Positions 46,312-56,800 of a stretch of DNA of 64,000 nt are shown one piece after another (positions within the stretch are counted from its first letter, which is position 1; each line of letters begins with the position of its first letter). The position numbers and the translations under genes are program-made. The notes under the pieces were generated by a model. The model saw only the letters and a program-made list of their open reading frames with translations, was not told the DNA's origin and did no database searches. This DNA comes from Limonium bicolor. Lineage: Eukaryota > Streptophyta > Magnoliopsida > Caryophyllales > Plumbaginaceae. Where the stretch lies: contig CM041776.1 of assembly GCA_023374045.1 (NCBI GenBank), forward strand, positions 142,913,296-142,977,295, read 5' to 3'.

Positions 46312-47444
46312 GCCCTCTCGGTTTTGGAGCAGGAGAGGAGAAGAAGAAACCGTGGGTGAAGGTGGGAAATGAAGAAGAGAGGAGAGATGTAGGCTATTAA
46401 AGGATATTTTGCTTTATAAAAGCAAATAGTAACTTTACCTCTTTTCCTCTTCTTTTCCTTTAATTGCTTAGTAATGTGGTGACTCCCCACATCAAAAACC
46501 GCCCCCCTCTTATAATTGGAGATATTTATGGTCTTGTTTGACCATTTAATTTGACTTAGTTGACTAAGGACTAAACTAGGCACTATTTGGCACTATTCAC
46601 AAATTAGAGCACAAATTTGTGAAAATTTTGCTTTCCCATTGATTTAGACTTCCTAATGTGATACTAATTAGCACACATGTTGATTAAGATGTAATCATAG
46701 GCATTTAGCCACTCAAAACACATTTCTAAGACAATTTCTCAAAAAGGTGCTTTAAGGAGTCTTAAAGCACATTTTGTGTTTAAGCTTGTTTTTGAGCTTG
46801 GTTTTCTTTGGTAATTGTTTTAACATGTCCATTATCATGTTACTAAAGTCTTATAATGGTATTTGGGTGCTAATCAAAGTCACTCCAAGCTTAGAGCACA
46901 TTTTTGCCCAAATTGCCCTTAAGGCATTTTCTTGTATTTTCCTTGGTTTAAATTGTCTACCAATCTTTCTAAGGCATATTTTAGCCTTACTACATCATAA
47001 ATTGATGTTTACTTAGAATACTTAGGTTTGGGGTATTTCACAAATACTACAACAGACGTATTACTCCGGAACGAAACAACCGGGAGACACAGGATGACAA
47101 GGATTATCTTCGCGGATATATAGGCTAGTGTGTCTCAAGATTGCTGAGACAAGTGCAAAGAGCACTAAGTACTAACTATAGCCAATTTCATATTTCACCT
47201 CAACTGAAGATCAACTAGTGAAGACAGAGAACCCCTGAAAATACGTTACGCGCATGTGCGCTAGTGATCCAAAACAATGGATATATGACTTAGATCTAAT
47301 CGAGCGCTTGTACAATAAAGATACCGCTCCGATTAAGATGCCTTTGTTTAATAAAGTATGAAAGACCATGCATATCACCGTCACATTGGAACGGGGTAAG
47401 CAATAACTTGCTACTAATAAACAATCTATAATACATCGATAACA

Positions 47445-47698
47445 ATGAAAAGGGCAAAATTAAACCTTATGTTTGTGGGTCCACACCTCATTACGGAGCG
47501 AGCGGGCCCATTAAAACCTGTTCGAGAAACGCACAAAGTACTCCACGCCTTCCTGCTGAAGAAGTACGTGTCTCACCCTTCACATATTTTAAAGGCCAAA
47601 AAGATTGAGTTAGATCCGTCTCTATGATAAGAATAGACTCCACTCCTTACCAAGAACAAGGCCATTAAAAAGTCAAGGTCCTTCGGTCGAACCATGAG
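47445..47698 (+). pseudogene. chromovirus integrase C-terminal segment (left of CACTA)
   Basis: An open stretch (47445-47627) reads KLNLMFVGPHLITERAGP, then KKYVSHPSHIL. This lines up with the [18 protein letters not shown] and [11 protein letters not shown] sections of the intact T1 integrase in this window. A frame change follows; from 47672 another frame gives VKVLRSNHE, matching the VKVQW section of the chromodomain-like tail, and stops at the CACTA border. Decayed and non-functional. Confidence 0.78.
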
Positions 47699-47717
47699 CA
47701 CTAGTACAAATAAGGCC

Positions 47718-47998
47718 TATTTCGGCGGTTGTTTTTGGCCTATTTCAGCGGTTCTGAACCGCCAAAATGGGGTGCGCCGAGATAGGTGTGCGACCCTATC
47801 TCGGCGGTTGAACAACCGCCGAGATAGACTACCTATTTCGGCGGTTGTTAGCTAAGAACCGCCGAAATAGGTGCATTTTAGAATAAAAAAAAACACACTA
47901 TTTCGGCGGTTCCTAGCTAACAATAGGTCTATTTAAAAAAAAAACACACACACACACACCTATTTCGGCGGTTCCTAGCTAACAACCGCCGAAAAAGG
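47718..47998. repeat. CACTA subterminal repeats, left side
   Basis: Repeated CTATTTCGGCGGTT and AACCGCCGAAATAG in both orientations, forming hairpins around GTTAGCTAAG. A CA microsatellite lies at about 47943-47960. Such subterminal motifs bind CACTA transposases in studied elements. Confidence 0.75.
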
Positions 47999-48223
47999 TA
48001 TATTTTTTAAAAAAACAATCGATAATATTGCCCCGTCTTCAACCTCTCGCTCACGAGATGCAGCTGTTCTAGCGATTCATCTGAGGCGCAAGCACAAGTT
48101 GATAATGAATAGAGGCAAAAGCATGTAGCTCCTTGTTCACCTTGTAAATTACCGTGATTCAAGAGATTGTTGGCGCAGAGAATGAATAGAGACGCAGAGC
48201 ATGAATAGAGGCGCAGTTAAGGT

Positions 48224-48400
48224 TGCAAAAATTACCGTGAGGGCGCAGAGAATGAATAGAGGTGCAGAGCATGTTCGATTCCTTGTTCGCCAGTTAGGGT
48301 TGCAAAATCGACGTGAGGCGTAGAGCATGTTGTTGCTCGCCAGTTAGGGTTGCAAAAATTACCGTGAAAGGCATAAAGAATGAATAGAGGTGCAGAGAAT
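48224..48400. repeat. diverged tandem repeats inside the CACTA element
   Basis: Three imperfect units starting TTGCAAAA and containing GTGAGG, GCAGAG(C/A)ATG and CGCCAGTTAGGG. Unit lengths vary by internal deletion. No coding role is apparent. Confidence 0.6.
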
Positions 48401-48701
48401 GAAAATGTGTGAGCATGTATGTTCCTTGTTTTCCTGATAGAAAAATATAAGTTAGAGTATATTACCGATTTTGGAATGAACAGCTTCAACCTTGTCTTCA
48501 ATCTGGTGAGCGAGATTCAGCAATTCGAGGAGCAGACACAAGAAGAGAATGAAGGAGGAGGCACAGAGGGTTATGAAATTACAGTGCGTGAACAGAATGA
48601 AGTGAGAGGGAGAAGTGAAAGGCTGGAAAAAGAATTTGGAGGAGCGGGAATTAAAAAAATTGACAAAAAAAACCGGGAATGCGAAAATAGAACTGGGAAA
48701 T

Positions 48702-48940
48702 TGACCTATTTTGGCGGTTCCTGGCTAACAACCGCCGAAATAGGTGTCATTGTTTAGACACAGAATTTTCAGCGACCCTATTTCGGCGGTTGTTAGCTAG
48801 GAACTGCCGAAGTAGGTATCTTTTGACCTTATTTCGGCGGTTTTTAGCTAACAACCGCCGAAATAGGTGTCTTTTTTTTAGACACAAAATTTTCAGGGCC
48901 CTAATTTGGCGGTTGTAAGAACAACCGCCGAAATAGGCCT
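48702..48940. repeat. CACTA subterminal repeats, right side
   Basis: Further CTATTTCGGCGGTT and complement copies in at least three hairpin pairs, mirroring the left side. Confidence 0.75.
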
Positions 48941-48954
48941 TTTTTGTACTAGTG

Positions 48955-49023
48955 GAGGCAAAAAATGCCACATGGGAGTTAGAGGACTCTATACGAGCCA
49001 AGTATCCAGGGCTCTTCGCATAG
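48955..49023 (+). pseudogene. chromovirus pol C-terminus (right of CACTA)
   Basis: Open frame to a TAG at 49021, containing NATWELEDSIRAKYPGLF, matching the last residues of chromovirus pol (T1 here ends [17 protein letters not shown]). The GAG duplicated by the CACTA insertion is an in-frame codon on both sides. Confidence 0.85.
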
Positions 49024-49068
49024 CGGCTGTTATATACTTTGGGGGGGTCACGGGGCGTAACCCCTTTT

Positions 49069-49082
49069 TAAGGGGGGTAGAG
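49069..49082 (+). promoter_or_regulatory. chromovirus remnant polypurine tract
   Basis: TAAGGGGGGTAGAG, about 45 bp after the pol stop, at the usual spacing. LTR sequence is expected to start just after it; its exact first base is not clear. Confidence 0.7.
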
Positions 49083-49820
49083 CCTCTTGGCGTACATTGT
49101 GTACACTAGGATTTGGTGATGTTTGCGTTACTTGGTGATGTTTGTGTTATTCTTATTGTATGTATGCGGGGCATAGTAGTTTGGTATCTTGTTTGTTTGT
49201 GCATGTGTGCACATGGTGGTATGTTTATGTATTGGTGTGCGCTTGTTTGCAGTATCTATCATGAAGCTTATGTTATATATATATATATATGACTTGGGAA
49301 GAATTACACGGTTACATTGATAGTCATAAGCGATGGTTATGAGTATATGTGAGTTTGTGTACGCTAGGATGACTGATTGTGTAACACCCCTACCGGTAAT
49401 CACACCATTATCTCCTAAACTGTCTCAAATACTAACAACAATGCAGCGGAAATTCAAACTACAACTGGTGGGTGATACATGCCGTTAGTCACCCACGTGA
49501 CTAACAAGGCCAACTCCGCACCAAACAAACAATACAAATACAATATCGGTCTGATGGGTCAGTATACCGAGTGCTACAACCAACTATACAAATACCTTTC
49601 CATTCTTTAACCAACTCAACAGCAATACAATTACAACCCTCATTTCATTCTATACCGAGTATCTATTACAATTCCCAAAACCCATTGACCACATGTCAGT
49701 CATACAATTCCACAATACAAACCAAATACAACTTCCTAAACAACTACCCATGCTCACATGGTAACCCGTCCTACACTCGAACGGTATTCGGCTTCATTGT
49801 TCCTGTAAAAATAAAAACGA

Positions 49821-49910
49821 TGCCCCTAGGGGCTCAGCAAAATTGCTGTATATGACTTCCGCATACCCCACGTACTAGCGAGGGTACACCGACTATTTTG
49901 TCGAGAGCAT
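49821..49910 (-). repeat. conserved two-hairpin block, second T2 element
   Basis: GCCCCTAGGGGC (49822-49833, perfect palindrome), CAGCAAAATTGCTG (49835-49848, 6-bp stem) and CGACTATTTTGTCG near 49890. This is the best-preserved example in the window. Confidence 0.65.
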
Positions 49911-51455
49911 GCGATTCATTTTATTTCAATCAACATGCATACAACATACATTAGATTTGTACATTCATAATCAAAGTTCCCAACGAACTCAAACACTAAC
50001 ACACACATCAAGGGGTTAGTTTATTATGTTCTTTACTTAGGCTTGAGGGTTTCTACCTCACTATGCCTTACTCACTTGCTCATTGTCCTGCCCACTCTCT
50101 TGGGTACTCTTACTCACAATCTCAACTCAATACACAAATTACCACTCAATTCTCTCAAGTCTCAACTCAATACTCAATTCTGTACCTCAATTAAATTCTC
50201 AAATCAAATACTCAAACCAATACTCTATCCTCAAAGGCATCTTTTAAGTCTTAGCCATGACCTCCGGGCAGGGTCATACACAAGACCCACCACCGGGCTT
50301 GCAAATACCAAAAGGGGCTGTGCATTTAGCTCCTCAAGTTCACCAATGTCCAGTTCTCTACCGGACTACTCAAATTCCCAAAACTCCTCTCTCGGAGTCA
50401 TTTCACAATCTCATGGATTAGCCTAGAGGTCTCTCTCTCGATATCATCAATTGCCTTAGGGAATTCCTCAATGTCTAGTATTCTAAGATTTAAGGTTTTA
50501 CCTAACTTATCGAATACTCTCGTGTTCGGGACATTGTTCATTTAGTCGGTTCCTCTCATTGGGGTTCGATTATACCTCCAAGGGGTTTGGTGATCCCTTA
50601 CCATGCTTTACTTTACTCAAGGTTCATAGTTTGAACAATTATCAATCCTCTAGATAGAGGTTACTTATATACTTCCACTATTATTTATTGTGTGGGTTAT
50701 CTCCATTCGGTTCTCTAATCGTTATCGGGGGTATACTACTCCCATATACTTTCTCACGTTCTAGTGAGTTCATTGGTTTATGTTATCGTGTATTGGTTCG
50801 ATAGTTGTAGTGCGTTTCCACATTTTTAGTAGTTCGCAACTTGACTCTTTCTACGAGTCTTTACTCAAACAAGACTCAACTATGAGTCGCACTACCATAC
50901 ACAATCACAATCAAGCAATTCATTTAGAAACACCCATTTCATTAATTATACAAACTTTAATCTCAAAATACCATTCAACCACAAACAATACATTACAAGC
51001 CCAATAGGATACAAACAATCCGATTCGTGCATTTATCTTGTTAGGTGATCACACAATCAAACAAGCACACAAATCGTGTAACCAAGTTAGGATACAGAGC
51101 ATGAGGAAATCATACCTTTCACCGGGGTTAACTTTACCGGGTGTTCTCACGTTCCTTGGCTCACACTTGTTCCTCGAGTCTTATTCTTGAAGCACTAATT
51201 ACATGTCAAATGGTTCAATTAATATTAAGGTGTTACGGTAGGTACATAATTGCTACTCCCGTACTTACCCCGTTATCCCGTTAGTTTAACTTAGTGCACT
51301 TAATTCCTTAACTCACTCACTCACTTCCAACACTTGTTTATACTTTTTAGGACCTTTATAAGTCACCAAACAACTCCTAAACAACTCCTAAAACCAATAC
51401 CAATCAACCCCCCATCTTCTAGGCACTTTAAAACACATTCTGTGCATTTTTGTGG

Positions 51456-51494
51456 GTGGTCCGGGACCTGGTCCGGACCCAAGGTCCCGGACCA
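51456..51494. repeat. GGTCCGGGACC hairpin in T2 LTR
   Basis: GGTCCGGGACCTGGTCCGG, then ACCCAAGGTCCCGGACC: a long inverted repeat, shorter than the array at 14078-14263. The Athila-like fragment is inserted about 40 bp away. Confidence 0.7.
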
Positions 51495-51534
51495 ATACAG
51501 AAATCAACTTTTGGCTTAAATTCACTAGTGGTCC

Positions 51535-53351
51535 TGATAAGTGAAAAATACATAGACATTTAAGGGTTTCATCTACCTTATATTTACTTACTTTCAGGAT
51601 AATATTACTCACGTATCGTATGTTTTTCCTAAGATTTATGTTTTGATATGAACTGATACATTTTATGTATCAAATGCAGTAAAAAGTCTTGGAATCACAT
51701 AGTTTACTTCACAAGCTTTCCAACGCAACAAACGGCGAGTGAAACGGAGCTAAAACGAAGAATCTAAGCCCAGTTGAAGATTGCATAAAAATGAGAAAAA
51801 ATACACACGTCCTAATTGCGGACTCAAACTCGGACGCAACAAAAGAACACGTCCTAATTGCGGACTCAAAATCGGAGGCAACAAAAGAACACGTCCTAAT
51901 TGTGGACTCAAACTTGGACGCAGCAAAAGAGTGTGTCCGCTTTGCGGACACAAACGCGGACGTCTCACGTCCTAATTTGTGTCTGTACGCGGACTGAAAC
52001 GCGGACACATGTAAAATGACTGCGCCAGATCCAGAATTCACGCGACTGAATTTCTGCACCGCCTTCGTTGTTCTTCCTCATTTGCGGCGCCTGCAAACAT
52101 ATCTATCTGCCCCATCACACGTATCAGGCGCCGCACCCTTGATTTCCTCACGCCTGCTCCAACCTTGTCCTCTTCCTTCTCCTCTGCTTCTATAAAAACC
52201 TAGCTCCTTCACAGGTAAAAACACCATCGTTCACAACTCACGCTCACCTCCAAATCACACTTCCTCCACCCAAATTCCATTCCCCATCCATACATCCACA
52301 TATCCACTTCATTTCCATCATTTCCCATCACCAAATAAGCCTAACTATTCCATTTTCCAGAAATCCAAACGAAGAAGACGATCTGTACAAAACCAGGCCG
52401 TGTCCTAATTTGTGTCTGCGTTTGTGTCCGCGTGGCCCCACTCGGACAGGACCAACTTTTGCCTGTTTGTTCGTTATTATTCGTTCTACCTGTTTATTAA
52501 TGTTTTGAGGTCGGCATAGTCACGGAGACAAGCCCGAAAGCGAAATAACTCTCCTTAAATAGAGTTCTTTCTTTCCTTAACTTTACTCTGTTTTAATGTC
52601 TATCTTATTTGTTATGTATGTTTTTATAATTATGTGTGAGAATTAAACCTAGCCTCCCGGGTTGGGAAGCGAGCCTATTTTATATAATTGTGTTATGTAG
52701 ACTTCCCACTATAATCTATTTAAGCAATATTTTGATTCTTGTCCTTAATGCGCTTTAATCTTTAGGCCAATTATTAAAGTGATATTTGTAGTTCTCTTGT
52801 TAAAATGCGGTGCTAAGACAAGGTTCTAAACAAAAGAAGTCAAAATGGGTTAACGACTAGAAGCGTGTCTCTCCTATAGGTTAACCCGTCTCCAATAGGA
52901 ATTGTTAATAATGCGATTAATTTATAATAACTTGGGCAAGGATTGCAGCTTGTTGTTTAAGTTAATCAGGGTTTATTGTACAAGGGCCGGTCAATGAACT
53001 AATTAAGATTCCTGAGTTTATTGCTAAAGTGGTGAAAGTTTATATTAAAATAATTGGATGAAATAGGTGAGCCGAACAACCCAGGGTGCTTCCTTAAAAA
53101 CAAAAGTTTTACAACCGCTATTATTATTCTGTTTTGATTAATTGTTCTTTTCACTGTTTTGTTACGTTAAGTGTTAAACCACAATTTCTCTAAAAAAAAG
53201 TGATAAGTTTCTATTCAGTAGTCTAATTAGAATTCTCAGTTAATTTACTACACTAGGTCCCCAAGAGTTCGACAACCCCACAAATCCACTATTCCGCAAA
53301 ACGATAGGTACACTGCCTAGGTTGTAGAAGTAGTCACATATTTCTCCACCA
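51535..53351 (+). repeat. Athila-like 5' LTR
   Basis: 1817 bp, TGATAAGTGAAA to TTTCTCCACCA. The first nine bases match family B, but the body is different. Array at 51806-52015; TATA box TATAAAA at 52191-52197. Confidence 0.75.
51806..52015. repeat. GTCCTAATTGCGGAC repeat array in Athila-like LTR
   Basis: Three 42-bp tandem units starting CACGTCCTAATTGCGGACTC, followed by two diverged GTCC...GGAC hairpins (GTGTCCGCTTTGCGGACAC among them). It ends about 175 bp upstream of the TATA box. Open frames across it on both strands are products of the repeat. Confidence 0.8.
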
Positions 53352-53357
53352 AGTTTT

Positions 53358-53376
53358 TGGCGCCGTTGCCGGGGAC
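53358..53376 (+). promoter_or_regulatory. Athila-like primer binding site (tRNA-Asp type)
   Basis: TGGCGCCGTTGCCGGGGAC, six bases after the LTR end. Confidence 0.88.
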
Positions 53377-53580
53377 CTCCGGCACGGTTAATTGATAGTT
53401 TTTAATTTTATTGAGTTTTATGTTTAGCTTTTGCTACTCTTTAATTTTTGTTTCTATTTTTGTTATTTAATCTTTCTAGCAATTTAAATATCGTATTAAT
53501 TACAATCATTTATTTTTCCAGTCATTTAAAATTCCTGTCATTTATTTCCCAGTTATTTAAGTTTCCATTGTCCTTAAAAT

Positions 53581-53800
53581 TTCAGTAATCTAATTTCTAA
53601 CATTTAAATTTCAGTAATCTAATTCCTAACATTTAAATTTCAGTAATCTAATTCCTAACATTTAAATTTCAGTAATCTAATTCCTAACATTTAAATTTCA
53701 GTAATCTAATTCCTAACATTTAAATTTCAGTAATCTAATTCCTAACATTTAAATTTCAGTAATCTAATTTCTGACATTTAAATTTCCAGTAATTTAATTT
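53581..53800 (+). repeat. 29-bp minisatellite in Athila-like leader
   Basis: About seven copies of a unit starting TTCAGTAATCTAATTCCTAA and ending CATTTAAAT. They grade into shorter TCATTTAATTTTCTG repeats up to about 53930. Non-coding. Confidence 0.85.
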
Positions 53801-54223
53801 TCAGTAAACTAATCTCTAACATTTAAATTTCCAGTAATTTAATTTTCTGTCATTTAATTTTCTATCATTTAATTTTCTGTCATTTAATTTTCTGTCATTT
53901 AATTTTCTGTCATTTAAATTTTCTGTTATTTAAATTCAGTTCTTTAAATTACTGTCATTTAAATTCCCCTGTCATTTAAATTCCAGCAATTTAATTCTGT
54001 CCTTTTTCTTTATTTTATTTTAGTTTTATTTTCATTTTATTTACTCTAAAAAAAAATAGTTCTTTGTTTTATTAATAGCTTCTTTTTATTTGTTTAAATT
54101 CCCCGTCCATATTTCTTACTAATTTTGTTATTTAATTTTCTTTAGTTTATCTTTACTTTTTAATTATTTCTTTTGTTTTCTTTAGTTATTTTCCATTTTT
54201 CAAACTCCATTTTATTTCTATAT

Positions 54224-54721
54224 ATGCGTCGAACTCGATCTGCAGGTAGTCCTCAAAACAGTCTTGAACCCGAGATTGAGAGATTTCTCCACAGAGAAAG
54301 ACGACAACAACGTATTGAGATGACAACTCGTCAGACTCTCTGCGAGTACCAGCAACCGTCGGTCGAAGGGAGACCCTCTGCTATTGTCCTTCCTCAAGTT
54401 ACACAGGCTGAACTGGATGCCTGGCAATTCAAAACGAGTTTCATCACCACACTCTACCACCAGGGACAATACAGCGGGCTGGATTCAGATGATGCTGCAT
54501 TTCTTGATTTCTGTAACACTTTTAATAAAACAGGAAATCTGAACGAGCGCATCCGTCTACAATTGTTCCCCTATTCCTTAAAAGATGGCACCTCCAGGTG
54601 GCTGAGAAGTTTACAACCCAGCAGTATCCACAGCTGGGCCGAATTAGCAAACAAATTTTTGGCAAAATACTATCCCCCTCAAACTTTCCCTAATATTTCC
54701 ACAAGTTTTCTACATAATTAA
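54224..54721 (+). pseudogene. Athila-like gag, N-terminal fragment
   Basis: The credible start is the ATG at 54224 (MRRTRSAGSPQNSLEPEIER); the open frame upstream to 54173 is AT-rich leader. Residues about 100-160 contain RIRLQLFPYSLKDGTSRWLR, then a WAELANKFLAKYYPP segment, the core of the retrotransposon Gag domain in Athila/Tat-type elements, whose protein builds the particle shell. After KYYPPQT the reading frame runs into T2 LTR sequence and stops at 54721, so the rest of the capsid region and the zinc knuckle are missing. Confidence 0.82.
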
Positions 54722-56783
54722 TCACCCTAAAACATGCTCTAAACCACTCCAAATCCTTGGTTTAATCCACCACCCAATTCTTACCCAAATTCAACAAACT
54801 TTCATTCTCACATTTGTGTTTTGCACACTTATGCATTTCTAAATTCCTTTTTGCTTGTTTTTACCTCTTACCAACCTCACCAAATCCATCAATGACCATT
54901 ACAAATCATTCCTACATAAATGCACTTCTAAAACCCACATTCACTCCTTGTTTCACAAGTTATAAACACTAACTCTTTTTCTTGGGATTCTAAGTTCCTA
55001 TCACCCATTATGCTACAGATTCTGCACCCTCTCATAACCATTCTCCATCTACCATTACAAGGTTATCAAGCATCTCAACTCAACCACATACACACCTAGC
55101 TCCTCCAATTTACTACGTCACCTTAAAACACTTATTTTCTATCGAAATTTCGCCATAACCTCCCCATAAACCTTGCATATCCACGTTCCTCAATTTTCAC
55201 CATATCAAATCCTAATCTAGCCACACCCTTACAAGGGTCCTACCAGCACGTAATATCAATCCAAAATTCACCAAACAACATTATAGCTCCAAATTCAAAT
55301 GCAATGGCACTTAGGCCCTTAAATCAACACAGTTCTCAATTATCTCTAGAATCAACTATACACATTCTACCACATATATTTCAATTCATAATTTGGGTTC
55401 ATTAATTTAATTACCCATCCCAAATCCTAAGGCAACTTAAAACAAGCTTTAATGTAGATTCCTTACCTTAATTTTTCCAAGTCTCTTTCCAATTCTCCTT
55501 CTCCTCATCTCCTTCTCCAATTCGGTCAAATTGGCAATGGAGTTGCAAAACTCCATTCCCAACATTCAAGAGGCACAAAATGAATATAATCAAACCTCTA
55601 ACCCTTAGAAAAATTCTAATTCAAAGAAAGAGCTTAAACACCACAAGTTAGGGTTTACCTTTGGAGTGTTCAAGAGGGGCTTTCACCCATGAATCAAATG
55701 GAGAGTCCCACCACCATTGGAGGGTTGAAATGAAGCTCAAAAACAACAATAAGACAAGGTGTGAGAGGGCAAAATCGGCCAGCTCTACAAGATGGAGAAA
55801 GAATGAGTTTTTCATGAATCTTTTTTCCTTAGGAGAGAGAGAAGGATCCAAGCTACCCATTGATGCTATTTTCTATTCAAATGGGGAAAACCCATGGAGA
55901 TGAACTTCTTCATTTTTGGATTTTGAAAAGAGAGAAGTGTAGAGAATGATGAGAGGAGTTCAAATATGTATTTTATTTTTGATTTGGAGCTTTATCCAAG
56001 CTTGGGCGTGGAAGAGAATGAAGAGAAGCCATGGAAGGAGGGGGAAGAACTTCAAAATCCGCTGCACCAGAGGGAGAGGGGAGAAATCGCAAGGAAGAAG
56101 GGAAAGAAAGGAAAGAGAAGAGGGAAAAGGAAATAAAGGAGGAGAAAGAGGGAAAAAGGGGTACTTGTACCCTTTTTGCTTTTTGGCTCTTTTGACTTAA
56201 TTAATTAGCTAACTAGTCAAGAGTGTGAGAGGGATGATTATTTATTAAAAAACGGTCCCACATATTATACAATCTGGTGCATTTTTTGTCTTTTTGCAGA
56301 AAACACTCGTTTATTTATCCGGTTTTGCACTATTCACTAACCGGGCCCATTTTCCGGAATTTTCTCGTTTCTTTAATTTTAATGGCTCTTAAGCCTCCAT
56401 TAATGTTTATTTATGGTTATTTAATAAACTATAATTTTTATGGGTTCATTTGACCACTCAAAGTCACGTTTTCAGGTTTTCTCGAAAAACACACGCTAAA
56501 GCTTTATTAGCGTTTTAATTCACTTTATGGGTCCGTTTTCTTCGGGAATTGTTCCCGTATATTATTTAGGCGCTATTAAGCCTTTTAAATTCATCTAAGA
56601 CCCTTGGCGAGGTTGTATTCCTCCTACGGTCACATAACGCTTGATTTAGCGTTTTTCGCTTTTTAAGCGTTTTTCTTGTTTCTTTTGGATTTATTCTATT
56701 TACCAAAATTCATTAGGCACTAATAGGCCCTCAATATTGTATTAGAGTAATTTAATCACCCTAATTAAGTTCGGGATATTTCA

Positions 56784-56800
56784 ACCTACCCCCCTTAAAG
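56784..56800 (-). promoter_or_regulatory. T2 polypurine tract, second element
   Basis: Minus strand CTTTAAGGGGGGTAGGT, next to the LTR end at 56783, preceded by TTTGTGGGCAAAGTTC, the decayed post-pol sequence. Confidence 0.8.

Larger units (their letters stand above)
12418..47040 (-). repeat. T2 5' LTR, split by the nested B1 insertion
   Basis: The LTR occupies 12418-16308 and 46317-47040, about 4.6 kb once the insert and its TSD are discounted. Its low end reads TGGTAACACCCC, with one extra G relative to other T2 LTRs. Its high end reads GGTTTGGGGTATTTCA, as in the LTR ending at 7080. The split is at the GCCCT duplication flanking B1. The base following 47040 starts unrelated chromovirus sequence, so this is the right border of the T2 block. 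Confidence 0.8.
47699..48954. mobile_element. non-autonomous CACTA transposon
   Basis: 1256 bp. Ends are CACTAGTACAAATAAGGCC and, as reverse complement, CACTAGTACAAAAAAGGCC, continuing into TATTTCGGCGGTTGTT on both sides (about 35-bp terminal inverted repeat with one mismatch). Flanked by a 3-bp GAG duplication (47696-47698 and 48955-48957), the length expected for CACTA elements. Both ends carry many subterminal copies of CTATTTCGGCGGTT and its complement. No transposase; an open stretch at 48419-48757 (112 residues, glutamate-rich) resembles nothing I recognise. The middle has diverged repeats. It would depend on a transposase supplied elsewhere. Confidence 0.9.
47041..49379 (+). mobile_element. 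chromovirus remnant, plus strand, host of T2 and CACTA
   Basis: The oldest layer visible. It holds the end of a Ty3/gypsy integrase and chromodomain-like tail (47445-47698 and 48955-49023), a PPT (49069-49082) and probably the first 300 bp of an LTR (49083-49379), including a TA microsatellite near 49274. The part 47041-47444 has no readable domain but lies where the upstream integrase should be. T2 elements were inserted on both sides, and a CACTA element inside the coding remnant. Confidence 0.7.
51535..54690 (+). mobile_element. Athila-like LTR retrotransposon, 5' fragment
   Basis: 5' LTR (51535-53351), tRNA-Asp PBS, a long AT-rich leader with a minisatellite, and the start of gag. It stops inside gag at about 54690, where T2 LTR sequence resumes; the exact border is uncertain by some 20 bp. 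No pol, PPT or 3' LTR. GGTCC precedes the LTR, but no matching duplication is seen at the other end, as expected after a deletion. Confidence 0.8.
49380..56783 (-). repeat. T2 LTR of the second T2 element, split by Athila-like fragment
   Basis: LTR portions are 49380-51534 and about 54690-56783, roughly 4.25 kb. Low end TGTAACACCCC, high end TCGGGATATTTCA against a PPT. It shares with other T2 LTRs the GCAGCGGAAA block, the two-hairpin block, the GGTCCGGGAC motif and the GCACTTAGGCCCTTAAA motif (near 55310, compare 5330 and 15410). No PBS on its low side, so it is the 3' LTR. Confidence 0.78.

Noticed and set aside
48419..48757. 112-codon ORF within the CACTA element as a transposase remnant
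   Set aside because: Glutamate-rich, runs into the subterminal repeats, and shows no transposase motif.
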